Source: Lachnoclostridium sp. (GTDB lineage: Bacteria > Bacteroidota > Bacteroidia > Bacteroidales > Muribaculaceae). From it: 57,175 nucleotides of DNA. This document shows positions 41,656 through 50,586 of the stretch, piece after piece (the first letter of the stretch is position 1; every line of letters begins with the position of its first letter). Where the stretch lies: the NCBI GenBank assembly GCA_023667185.1, contig JAMPAP010000001.1, forward strand, positions 1 through 57,175, written 5' to 3'. The position numbers and the translations under genes are program-made. Under the pieces are notes generated by a model that saw only the letters and a program-made list of their open reading frames with translations, was not told where the DNA came from and searched no databases.

Positions 41656-44235
41656 ATGATTCGTCTTCTCCTCCTTCATGTTTTTATCCTGCTTTGCTTT
41701 CTATCATCGATGGCAAAGCCTTACTGTCATGTGGTCAATTACGATGAAGACAGCGGGCTGTCGCAACGCCTTGTCAAAGGCATTGTGCAGGATAACGACG
41801 GAGTGATATGGATAGCTACTTGGAATGGTCTTAACCGCTTCGATGGTAAAGAGTTTGTATCCATCCGTCCTTCACGCGGCGACCTTGCTTCGAAGTTTTC
41901 CAATCGAATAGGAGTGATGAAACTTACTCATGACGGTAATCTGCTGCTACGCATCGACGGCAGGTTACTGTCATTTGATACCCGTACATATAAGTTCACT
42001 GACCTTCATGCTGATATAGAGAAGATGATTGGCGAGCCGTTTTCCGTTCGCCAGATTATACCCACCACCGGGCGCGAGGTTGTCATCCACACTGACGACA
42101 ACCGCTATATACTCATCGGTGACTCAACAGCTAAAATTTCAAATGAGAAACCTTCTCTAAAATATGCATCGTCGGCCAACCGTAAAGTCAACGACATAGG
42201 GCCATATCTCTATAAAAATATGGTTTACTCCAAAGTAGATTCCCTCGGTACAGTATGGCTTATTACCCGTGAAGGAGATATCGTGACAGCACCTTCGACC
42301 GATGGCCCATTCTCAACCATTGGACATATCGATGCACCCGCCGGAACACTGTATTATGCGACTACTGACAGTCAAAATAACATATGGCTTCGCAGCTCGT
42401 CAGGGGTTCACAAGGTTACACTCGGGCATCTTCCTTATCGTGAGATAACGCCACAACACCAGTCGATGATCCGTACGATTTTCCGTGATAGCCACGGACG
42501 GCTGTGGATGTCAGAAAGTGATACACAGCGTGTTGCCGTGTATGATAATATTGACCACTCGCCACGTTATCTCGGCAGTGACGGTGTATTGCACGATACG
42601 CCTGTGGTATTCGGTTCAGGAGTCTACTCATTTTATGAATACCCTGATGGCACAATATGGATAGGCTCGAAACCTGATGGCCTCTTTAGACTGAAACCAT
42701 TATATGATTCTGCCTATTCTATCTCACATCTTAACAACGAGCTTAACGTCTACGACATAACAGCCGATCATAATGGACGGCTATGGATTGCCACAATGGG
42801 TAGCGGTATATTTATTATCGATAATCCGGCAGCATCACATCCGGAACTTCGGAAATTCCCATCGTCGGCAAAATCAGTGCGTCATATTACAGTGTGCAAC
42901 GATTCTCTCGTGTTGGCCGCAACAACGGCCGGACTTCTCGCTATCCGCCCTGATACCATGAAACTCTTTGTGAGCGACCCCTTGGTTACGGGATCTCTCG
43001 GTAATGTCGCGGTGATGGATGCCGTGACAGGCTCAGATGGGTCAGTGCTTGTGGCGACTGAAAGTGATGGCGTGAATATTGTACGTCCCAATGAAGTAGC
43101 ACATGGTCTGGAATGGACTTTCACAAGTAGAAATGCTTCGAGCGGCCTCTCGGATGTAGCTCTCTCAATTGCCCGTGATGGTGAGAAAGCGGTAATCGTA
43201 AGCAACAACAATATATATGTACACCGGAATGGAGATTTTACCCGCGTAGCATCATCATGGCGATCGGCAGGCAGCAAGATACGTTTCAGCGACGGACGTC
43301 CGGTGAAACTTGATGATTCATCATGGATCGTCGGTCATGATAATGGAGCTATTCTTTTTGATGCTATGTCAGCCCCTGATGACGATTTCATTCCCAGAAT
43401 GATGTTTACCCGCGCTAATATCGAAAGTCGTACTGATTCCATCTTTCCTGCGGCATCTGATACAATCATTCTGTCCTCATCCGAGCGTAACATCTCATTA
43501 TCATTTACTGCTCTTGACTATCTTCATGCCGACGAAATATACTATCGGTACCGCATTGACGATGATGATTGGCTCGACATTGGTTCTACCGGTAAGATTA
43601 CACTGCTTGACCTTGTGCCGGGTTCATATAAAGTCGAAGTCAGCTCGATTTCACCATCAGGTCAACCGCTTGACAACTCCGTGGCCATGACTATTATTGT
43701 GACCCCTACATTTTGGGAAACGGGCTTCGCGCGATTCCTTTATGTTGTTATATCACTGCTTATTATCACCGCCGTGATACGGCTGATAGTCTATATACGC
43801 ACCATGAAGCGACAGCAGCGTGAAATACTTGACGCCTACCTTGAGCTCCAGCAGTTGTCATCGACAACTGAGACGGCAAAACCGCATATATCCGAAAATC
43901 TAACCATAGATGATGACGATAAGCTATTAATGGACAGAGTAGTGGGATTTGTCAATACTCATCTGTCAGATTCCGAAGTGACAGTCGATGATATGGCTGC
44001 CGATGTCGGAATAAGCCGCAGTAGTCTCAATCGAAAGATGAAAAATCTGATGGGAGTCTCTCCGGCCGAATATCTTCGAGAAAGCCGTCTGAATAAGGCA
44101 GCAGCAATGCTGACCGATACAACCCTACCTATCAAGGCGATAGCGGCTGATTGCGGCTTCTCTGATATAAACTATTTCGGCAAATGTTTCAAGGCCTCAA
44201 GAGGTATAACTCCGGCCGCTTATCGAAAATCTTGA
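41656..44235 (+). CDS. Membrane one-component regulator (propeller-AraC, SusR-like)
   Basis: An 859-aa sensor-regulator. After a signal sequence, two-component-regulator-propeller repeats of the type IWIATWNGLNRFDG, MWIGSKPDGLFR and LWIATMGSGIF run to about residue 590. A Y_Y_Y domain (YYRYRIDDDDW and following, to about 680), one transmembrane helix (about 690-714) and a C-terminal AraC-type HTH (about 755-859) complete it. The histidine kinase and receiver domains of hybrid two-component systems are absent, as in SusR. It probably senses an oligosaccharide in the periplasm. It converges on the pectin genes and follows the metal genes by 3 bp. Confidence 0.9.
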   Translation: MIRLLLLHVFILLCFLSSMAKPYCHVVNYDEDSGLSQRLVKGIVQDNDGVIWIATWNGLNRFDGKEFVSIRPSRGDLASKFSNRIGVMKLTHDGNLLLRIDGRLLSFDTRTYKFTDLHADIEKMIGEPFSVRQIIPTTGREVVIHTDDNRYILIGDSTAKISNEKPSLKYASSANRKVNDIGPYLYKNMVYSKVDSLGTVWLITREGDIVTAPSTDGPFSTIGHIDAPAGTLYYATTDSQNNIWLRSSSGVHKVTLGHLPYREITPQHQSMIRTIFRDSHGRLWMSESDTQRVAVYDNIDHSPRYLGSDGVLHDTPVVFGSGVYSFYEYPDGTIWIGSKPDGLFRLKPLYDSAYSISHLNNELNVYDITADHNGRLWIATMGSGIFIIDNPAASHPELRKFPSSAKSVRHITVCNDSLVLAATTAGLLAIRPDTMKLFVSDPLVTGSLGNVAVMDAVTGSDGSVLVATESDGVNIVRPNEVAHGLEWTFTSRNASSGLSDVALSIARDGEKAVIVSNNNIYVHRNGDFTRVASSWRSAGSKIRFSDGRPVKLDDSSWIVGHDNGAILFDAMSAPDDDFIPRMMFTRANIESRTDSIFPAASDTIILSSSERNISLSFTALDYLHADEIYYRYRIDDDDWLDIGSTGKITLLDLVPGSYKVEVSSISPSGQPLDNSVAMTIIVTPTFWETGFARFLYVVISLLIITAVIRLIVYIRTMKRQQREILDAYLELQQLSSTTETAKPHISENLTIDDDDKLLMDRVVGFVNTHLSDSEVTVDDMAADVGISRSSLNRKMKNLMGVSPAEYLRESRLNKAAAMLTDTTLPIKAIAADCGFSDINYFGKCFKASRGITPAAYRKS

Positions 44236-44360
44236 AAAAATTTTTCGGTTTGCTGAACTTTTATACAACAACCTTTGTTCTATAATCAAGAGACGGCATT
44301 TTACTGGCTTCATGAAAAAAGCCCTACTACAAAGTTTAAAAATGTAGCACGTTCTCTAAG

Positions 44361-44394
44361 TCCCGCGACCATACCCCTTGGCGCGGGATTTTTT
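44361..44394 (+). terminator. Terminator of the SusR-like regulator
   Basis: TCCCGCG at 44361-44367 pairs with CGCGGGA at 44382-44388 and is followed by six T residues. It is a good intrinsic terminator. The rest of the 44236-44484 gap holds only the opposite terminator at 44429-44462 and AT-rich sequence. Confidence 0.8.
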
Positions 44395-44428
44395 GTATCC
44401 AACCGCAAGTGATCTCTGCAATTGTGAA

Positions 44429-44462
44429 GACAGCCAACTCCCCGGGCGGGGAATTGGCTGTC
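44429..44462 (-). terminator. Terminator of the pectin operon
   Basis: A 16-bp stem with one C-A mismatch (44429-44444 with 44447-44462) lies 22 bp past the pectin methylesterase stop codon. The loop as drawn is only two bases, so the real loop is probably wider. No U tract follows on the minus strand. Confidence 0.65.
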
Positions 44463-44484
44463 ACCATTCACAGATTAATCTAAT

Positions 44485-47400
44485 TTATTTTATCACGACT
44501 TTTTCTACTTTGATATCACCGGAGGCATTTACCATGCGGATGATGTTGACACCCTGGCAAGGCGCCTGAAGCTTGACGCCACGAAGGTCATAAATGTCAA
44601 TGATTGAATAATCAGAGCTGATTTCGGGTGCTACAAGGCCGCTGTTGTTTACAGAACCCTTTGTACTGAGGCCACCGAATTCATTTACAGCCTGGACATA
44701 CAGGTCGTTGGCATTATCATAGTTGACGTTCATCTGGCAGTCAGTAGTGAATCCTACTACTTCATCACCCTTGGTGACGAGATAGCAGATAGCATACTTG
44801 ACAGGCTCCCATGTCAGAAGTCCGGCAGAGTAAGATACCACAGGAGTCTCACACTCCTCTGTCTTAATCACGGGTTCCCAGTTGTCAGAGCCGGAGAGGA
44901 CGTTTTTGACGGTATATTCAGCTGCTTCTTCATCAGTAAGGTGATTCTTGGCAGTGCCGTATACTTTTTTACCATCAGAGTCAGTATAATAATATGTGTC
45001 ACGGCGCTGCGAGAGATCAAGAAGGTTACCATCACCATCGGTAGTGTTCCAGTCAGCCCAGATAGCAGGCAGACCACCCATAGTTTCATACCAGCCGGTA
45101 GCGGGAATAGTTACCTCGGCACGAGTGTTGAGGAATACGGTCTTGGGATAGTTGTGCCAGGGACGGCCGAGCCATACTGTGGTCTTTGAAGGTACGCCGG
45201 GGGCGGTAATAGTACAGTTGTTGAAAACGTAACCCCATTCTACGTCAGCACCATGTGAGGGCGCTACAATATAGCCGCCGCTTTCGCGGATGATATAGAG
45301 GATAGTGTTGTCAACATAGATGTTACCACTATTGTAGATGAAGTCAACAGCGCCTTCGATGAATGAGTTGCGCACATAAGTACGATAGTTGGAGGTAGAG
45401 GTTGTGATCCATGTATCCTGATATGAAAGCATGGCCACATTGTTAAAGATCGAGCGGTCGCCGATGGTATTGAGCGCAAGTGCCTGAGGACCTACGGCCT
45501 TACGATGTCCGTAGGAATTTTCGAGGGTGATGTTTTCAAAGAAGCAATCAGCCGAATTAACCACTACGGTGGCACCCACAGAAACGTGGTAAGCATTGTC
45601 GCCGCCGCAGAGACGATCATGAGTGATAATAGTCTTGTCACGATCCTGACCGATGATGTGCATCATGGGCTTTGAGGCTGGAATGTCAACATGGCCTACA
45701 TATTCACCATTCTTCACAAAGATGAGGTAAGGCTTGATGCGACCATCGGGAGCTGCATCAATAGCATCCTGAAGTGAAGTAAAGTCACCTGAGCCATCTG
45801 CAGCTACGATTACGTCGTAGAGACGGGGTGAGGGCTGAACACGCTCCATAGTTGTGAACTTGGATGTCACTCCGGCAAATTGATTGCCTGAGCGGTCAGT
45901 GATAGCGCCGGCAGGAACCGTGAAGGTGTATTCGGTAGCATATTCGAGACCTGAGTAGTTGTAAACCACACTCTTACCGCTTACGCGGGGAGCAATAACA
46001 TTACCATTGAGTGTAGCATCGCCTGATCCGAGTTTTACTTTTTCGTCAAAAGTAAGGATGATGGAACCGGTGGCTGAAACTCCGTCAGAGCCATCAGCGG
46101 GAATGATGTTGACAAGCTGGGGAGCAGTGTTGTCATCAGCAGCATCTTTATCAGCGAGGATAAAGAGTTCGGCTATGGCAAGGCCGTCATTGTCAGTGGC
46201 ATTACCTACGAGTGCCGAGGAGCGGTCAGGCATGAAGCGTACCCACACTCTCGACTGGTTGGCAGCCTCAGCAGGAAGTGCAAATTCATTGCTGGTCCAG
46301 CCTGACTGGAGATTGTAAGTACCGGCAGTGGTGAAGTTCTCACCGTCGACACTATACTGCATATTATTTACACTATAAGTATTATAGTTCACGCCGAGAG
46401 CGGCTGAAACTACGATATTTGAGTAACCTACGGTAGAGAAAGACACCTCGAAATAGTAGCCATCGGCACGATTGCGCCAGATACGTGCGCCCCACTTGCC
46501 GTTTTCAGCACCGTTGTTGATACCGCGGGTAAGCCAGGTAGAGGTATTGCCGTCAGCATTGCGGAGGCTGAGCAGACCGGCATTGTCTGATTCATCTTTA
46601 TAGTCAGCAGCACGTTGTGAGTTAGGGCTGTCGTAATAGAAATCCCAACCTACGATATAGTCGCATGCAGCAAATGTGGCGGAAATATTCTTCACACCAT
46701 CCATCACCACTTCGCGCTCGGGAGCGGTAGAGTTGTCTTCCCATGATGTGAAGGTAAGGATGCGATTGTTGAGAGTCGTCAGGCGCACTTCGGTACCCTC
46801 CTCGTAGTAATGGACACCGTCGATAACATTGCCCTCGGGGGTATACTGCACAAGGTTTACGTTAGCGCCACCCTCAAGTGTGAGATTAAGTGCATATACG
46901 TTATTGCGGGTATAGACTGCGGTAAGAGAAGTATTGGCTTTAATCTCAAATGAATAAGGATTCTCCGTTGAAACTACAACTCCATTGGCATCGTTCCATG
47001 ACTGGAAATGGTAGCCGAAATTCTCAGTAGCAGATACTGTGATTAGAGTACCTTCTTCAAAGGTTTCTCCGGCAGGCAGGCATTTCAGCTCACCTGCATC
47101 TTCCATGTTTGAGTCGAGAGAAAGTGAGTACATTGCTACAGTCTCCACCGTACCTTTGACATCTCCGGTAACGACTACGTCACCTACACCCACTTGCTTT
47201 GAGTTACCAAGTTTATAGATATAGATTTTCACTTCTACCTCATCTGAAGTGGCGGGAAGAGTTGAAAGATCCAGATTGAATTCAGTGTAAGGTACATCCT
47301 TGTTGTTGCGGTTAGGAGACTGATTGGTAACTAATTTGGTAACCTGACCGTTGACTACGACGTCAACATCAATTGAACCACCGTCAGTACCGTACTTCGT

Positions 47401-47754
47401 AGCATTAAAGCTGAGACTTTTAGGGGCAAAAGTAAGGCCTTTCTTGGCTTTCATGGTAAAGTGAAGAGCACCATCGTCAGAAGGGGTACCCTCATTGTTT
47501 ACCGAAGGCTGGTAAAGAGTCTGGGTATATCCGCCAGTAGTGCGAACTTCCTTGGCCGTCAAGCCGGTTCCTACACTATAAGCTGTGTAGGTGAACAGGT
47601 CAGTGTCAGATACTTCTGCATCTGAAGGATTATCCACGCCCTTCTCAAGCTCCCACTTAAGGGTTACGCCTGAGCGGTCGACCGTCTGTGCCTGAAGGGT
47701 CAGTCCCAGGCACAGAGCGGCGAATATCATAATAAAGGTTTTAAAATTTTTCAT
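44485..47754 (-). CDS. Multidomain pectin methylesterase (CE8)
   Basis: A 1089-aa exported protein (signal about 1-22). In order: a beta-rich N-terminal region (about 25-200), bacterial-repeat domains of the InlB/Flg type (about 205-365), a carbohydrate-binding-like region (about 365-535), a Big_5 Ig-like domain (about 545-635), the pectinesterase right-handed helix (about 645-960), a fibronectin-like segment and a C-terminal tail (IIDIYDLRGVKL to KVEKVVIK) like T9SS sorting domains. Catalytic residues are intact: Gln in GPQAL (near 757), Asp in YQDTW (780) and VDFIYN (804), Arg in LGRPW (864). It de-methylates homogalacturonan. Confidence 0.9.
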   Translation of the reverse strand: MKNFKTFIMIFAALCLGLTLQAQTVDRSGVTLKWELEKGVDNPSDAEVSDTDLFTYTAYSVGTGLTAKEVRTTGGYTQTLYQPSVNNEGTPSDDGALHFTMKAKKGLTFAPKSLSFNATKYGTDGGSIDVDVVVNGQVTKLVTNQSPNRNNKDVPYTEFNLDLSTLPATSDEVEVKIYIYKLGNSKQVGVGDVVVTGDVKGTVETVAMYSLSLDSNMEDAGELKCLPAGETFEEGTLITVSATENFGYHFQSWNDANGVVVSTENPYSFEIKANTSLTAVYTRNNVYALNLTLEGGANVNLVQYTPEGNVIDGVHYYEEGTEVRLTTLNNRILTFTSWEDNSTAPEREVVMDGVKNISATFAACDYIVGWDFYYDSPNSQRAADYKDESDNAGLLSLRNADGNTSTWLTRGINNGAENGKWGARIWRNRADGYYFEVSFSTVGYSNIVVSAALGVNYNTYSVNNMQYSVDGENFTTAGTYNLQSGWTSNEFALPAEAANQSRVWVRFMPDRSSALVGNATDNDGLAIAELFILADKDAADDNTAPQLVNIIPADGSDGVSATGSIILTFDEKVKLGSGDATLNGNVIAPRVSGKSVVYNYSGLEYATEYTFTVPAGAITDRSGNQFAGVTSKFTTMERVQPSPRLYDVIVAADGSGDFTSLQDAIDAAPDGRIKPYLIFVKNGEYVGHVDIPASKPMMHIIGQDRDKTIITHDRLCGGDNAYHVSVGATVVVNSADCFFENITLENSYGHRKAVGPQALALNTIGDRSIFNNVAMLSYQDTWITTSTSNYRTYVRNSFIEGAVDFIYNSGNIYVDNTILYIIRESGGYIVAPSHGADVEWGYVFNNCTITAPGVPSKTTVWLGRPWHNYPKTVFLNTRAEVTIPATGWYETMGGLPAIWADWNTTDGDGNLLDLSQRRDTYYYTDSDGKKVYGTAKNHLTDEEAAEYTVKNVLSGSDNWEPVIKTEECETPVVSYSAGLLTWEPVKYAICYLVTKGDEVVGFTTDCQMNVNYDNANDLYVQAVNEFGGLSTKGSVNNSGLVAPEISSDYSIIDIYDLRGVKLQAPCQGVNIIRMVNASGDIKVEKVVIK

Positions 47755-47758
47755 GTTA

Positions 47759-49663
47759 TCAAAGAATTACTTTTGATGAGACTACTGAACCATCAGTCAT
47801 GAGCGACTTTTTGATGAAGATGCCGTTAGAAGGTTCAACCACGGTCATGCCCTGAAGATTATAATATGTGGTGGAAACCTCTGAGGCAGACGATACTGCT
47901 TCTTCAATGCCGGCATCAGCTGATGAAGCATATCCATGGAAGCGGATGTCAGAGAGGCAAAGAGTCTTGCCGGTAGCCTCACCATTGTACCAGGGGTAGA
48001 AACGGAGACGGAGTGATTTTCCTTCAGGCACAGTGAGCACAGGCTGAATCTTGCCATCCTGCATATTGTTGGCAGGCATCTTGCTCATTGACATGATCAT
48101 AGTAGCGTTAGAGAAGTCATCTTCAGTGGAGTACCATACATGGAGACACATACCATTACCACCGCAACCGCAAACGTAGTAGCTGATTTCGTCGATGTTA
48201 AGTGTAGTGCCGGGCATTGCGGTGATACCGAACTCGATGTAGCGAGTCGACACCTCGTCAATCTCACCTGCCGGCCATTTGTCACCTACAAGGAGGTTGC
48301 GCTGGGTCTTGCGTGATGTGTCAAATCCGGTATAGTCAGGCCAGGTGGTATTGGCATTAGGAGCTGAATACTTCTGGACATACATTTCGCTCCAGTTTTC
48401 AGGAATTACAGTGACCGGACCTTCGGCTGTATATGTATCATCTGACTCAAGACGCCAGTACACATTTACTTCTTCACCACCGGCAAGATCCACACCGGTA
48501 ACGCTTACGGGGATGGTCTTCTCTTTGCCGCCACCTGAAATCTTGATTGTAGCCGTGTTGACGCCGGTCTCGGTGATATTCATGCGGGCATAGAATTTCT
48601 TGATGAGTGTACCGCCATCGTAGGCTATCGAGAGAGATGAAGCCCAGTCAGTGTTATTCTCAGAAATCTCTACAGCGCCTTCAGTAGTGATTGAGACATT
48701 ACCCTTGGCAGGAGTAAGGTCAAAACCGGTAAGGAGAAATTCCTTGTTAAGGGTCTGATCTTTATAGCCTGAGCCGAGATCAGCTGATTCAGGGGTAATG
48801 GAAAGATCGCTGGTAAGGTGAGCATATTCGGTGAAAATGCCGGCTTCTTGACAAAGCTGTACAAATCGGCGTGCGATAAGAGCTGCACCGGTAGCACTGA
48901 GGTGGGTAGAGCCATCGCCGTCACCGAGGATTGAGTGGCAGTCAGAGTCGCCATAGCTGAGGAAGAGCTCGGCAGTGGCTGTGGTAAGATCAATATAAGG
49001 GACATTCATTTCCTCAGCCACCAGCTTCATCTGGTAAGGATAATCCATGGAATGGTCATCGGCTCCTACCTTCTGGCCGGTCTTGATACCGGAAGATGTG
49101 ATTACCGAGAAGCTGTCACCAAGGTCATGGCGACCATTACGCTTGATAGTATTGCCTGAAAAATACATACGGCAGACTGCACCTACGAAGATAGGGGTAC
49201 ATCCGGCCTGACGTGTCTCATTAACATATTTGCGGAGGTAATCCTTGTAAGTGGTGTTGGGGCAAGTGCCGCGATAGTCAGTGGCATTAGCCTGAGTGGT
49301 ATTGCCGACGGAGTTATAGTAAGCTTTGACCTCATCACCGTCCATTCCGGAGGTCTTTTCATCATTGTGAGAGAACTGGATAAGCACATAATCGCCTTCC
49401 TGCATCTGCTTCTTTACTGAAGTCCAGTAAGCAGCCTCCTCGTAGAAGCTCTTGGAAGATGCGCCGTTTTTACCTCGGTTGTTGACTTCGATTCCTTCAA
49501 GGAACTGCTGGAGGTATTGACACCATCCGCGGGTCACGGTTGCTGACTCGTCGTAGTTGGCCATTGTGGAGTCGCCGATAGTGTGTACTTTCTTTGCTTC
49601 AGCAAAGTTTGCTGACGAAAGCACCATGGCGGCTGCGGCCATAAGTGTTGTGAAACGTTTCAT
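47759..49663 (-). CDS. SGNH pectin/rhamnogalacturonan acetylesterase with sorting-like tail
   Basis: A 634-aa exported protein (signal about 1-23). The SGNH domain (about 24-270) has HTIGDSTM (Ser near 32), GKNGASS and FSHNDEK. The usual DxxH dyad reads DGDGSTHLS, so the Asp is one residue further from the His than normal. Beta-sandwich modules follow, and the C-terminus (YYNLQGMTVVEPSNGIFI and on) resembles type IX secretion or surface-sorting tails. It lies 4 bp ahead of the pectin methylesterase gene, in one operon. Removal of acetyl groups from pectin is the likely role. Confidence 0.87.
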   Translation of the reverse strand: MKRFTTLMAAAAMVLSSANFAEAKKVHTIGDSTMANYDESATVTRGWCQYLQQFLEGIEVNNRGKNGASSKSFYEEAAYWTSVKKQMQEGDYVLIQFSHNDEKTSGMDGDEVKAYYNSVGNTTQANATDYRGTCPNTTYKDYLRKYVNETRQAGCTPIFVGAVCRMYFSGNTIKRNGRHDLGDSFSVITSSGIKTGQKVGADDHSMDYPYQMKLVAEEMNVPYIDLTTATAELFLSYGDSDCHSILGDGDGSTHLSATGAALIARRFVQLCQEAGIFTEYAHLTSDLSITPESADLGSGYKDQTLNKEFLLTGFDLTPAKGNVSITTEGAVEISENNTDWASSLSIAYDGGTLIKKFYARMNITETGVNTATIKISGGGKEKTIPVSVTGVDLAGGEEVNVYWRLESDDTYTAEGPVTVIPENWSEMYVQKYSAPNANTTWPDYTGFDTSRKTQRNLLVGDKWPAGEIDEVSTRYIEFGITAMPGTTLNIDEISYYVCGCGGNGMCLHVWYSTEDDFSNATMIMSMSKMPANNMQDGKIQPVLTVPEGKSLRLRFYPWYNGEATGKTLCLSDIRFHGYASSADAGIEEAVSSASEVSTTYYNLQGMTVVEPSNGIFIKKSLMTDGSVVSSKVIL

Positions 49664-49702
49664 GGTTACTATTTATATAACAGGTTAAAAAAATTTCTTA
49701 TG

Positions 49703-49710
49703 CAAATTTA
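49703..49710 (-). promoter_or_regulatory. -7 box for the pectin operon
   Basis: The minus strand reads TAAATTTG, an exact -7 match, 39 bp before the start at 49663. The expected -33 TTTG is missing. A promoter with a poor -33 box is what would be expected of an activator-dependent unit, such as one driven by the nearby AraC-type regulator. Confidence 0.5.
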
Positions 49711-49805
49711 GGGACGAGATGGATAAATGAATGGTGAAATCGGGTAAAAAGATGGTAAATTTGTGTCATGACCGGTTAAATTGATGATAAAACATGGATA
49801 TTTTG

Positions 49806-49813
49806 TATCTTTG
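49806..49813 (+). promoter_or_regulatory. -7 box for the hydrolase-ligase pair
   Basis: TATCTTTG is an exact match ending 8 bp before the ATG at 49822, with ATTG at 49780-49783 about 22 bp upstream. The leader would be about 5 nt. Confidence 0.55.
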
Positions 49814-49821
49814 TAGCCGTA

Positions 49822-50586
49822 ATGAAAACAGCAGAGCTAAACGGACTGAAGGTTGCCTACACCGACAATGGCAGCGGTGACCGCACCATAATATTGATGC
49901 ACGGATGGGGATGCAATTCTTCTACCCTTGCGTCAGTCGAGCGTGTTGCCCTCGCAGCAGGCTACAGGGTGATCAACGTCGATTTTCCCGGATTCGGACT
50001 TTCGGCGGAGCCGGAAGATGTATGGGGTGTCGAGGAGTACACCCGCGTCATCGAGCAGCTGGTCGGGCAGCTCGGGATAGAGCGCCCTGTGCTGTTGGGC
50101 CATTCCTTCGGCGGTCGCGTAGGCATTCTTTACTCGAGCCGAAATGAGGTGGGCAAGCTTATCTTGGTGGATGCTGCCGGAGTGAAGCCCCACCGCAGCC
50201 TCCGCTATTATATTAAGGTATGGAGCTTCAAGGCTTCGAAGGCTATAGTCACTATGGTGATGGGAAAGGAGAAGGCCACCCCGATAATCGACAAGATGCG
50301 CGCCGCAAGAGGCTCAAGCGACTATGCCTCGGCTTCGGCTCAGATGCGGCGTATCTTATCAAAGGTGGTCAACGAGGACCTCTGCAGCGAGATGCCGAAA
50401 ATCAAAGCTCCCACATTATTAATATGGGGCACTGATGATAAGGCCACTCCCCTATCCGACGCCCGCAAGATGGAGCGACTTATCCCTGATGCCGGACTTG
50501 TGGAGTTCGCCGGGTGCGGCCACTATAGTTTTCTGGACAACCCGGGCCAGTTTGCACGTGTATTGACAAGTTTCCTAAACTCATGA
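49822..50586 (+). CDS. Alpha/beta-fold hydrolase
   Basis: A 254-aa cytoplasmic hydrolase. The nucleophile elbow GHSFGG has its Ser near 95, an acid is in WGTDDKATP (near 205-206) and the His in GCGHYSF (near 234). The oxyanion segment MHGWGCNSS is near 26. The substrate is unknown. It overlaps the following MurF-like gene by 4 bp (ATGA), so the two are translationally coupled. The conserved pairing suggests action on the same cell-wall or amino-acyl substrate; this is inference. Confidence 0.87.
   Translation: MKTAELNGLKVAYTDNGSGDRTIILMHGWGCNSSTLASVERVALAAGYRVINVDFPGFGLSAEPEDVWGVEEYTRVIEQLVGQLGIERPVLLGHSFGGRVGILYSSRNEVGKLILVDAAGVKPHRSLRYYIKVWSFKASKAIVTMVMGKEKATPIIDKMRAARGSSDYASASAQMRRILSKVVNEDLCSEMPKIKAPTLLIWGTDDKATPLSDARKMERLIPDAGLVEFAGCGHYSFLDNPGQFARVLTSFLNS

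Noticed and set aside
41656-44235. Hybrid two-component system
   Set aside because: Only propeller, Y_Y_Y, one membrane helix and AraC domains are found; the segment between helix and HTH is about 40 residues, too short for a kinase and receiver.
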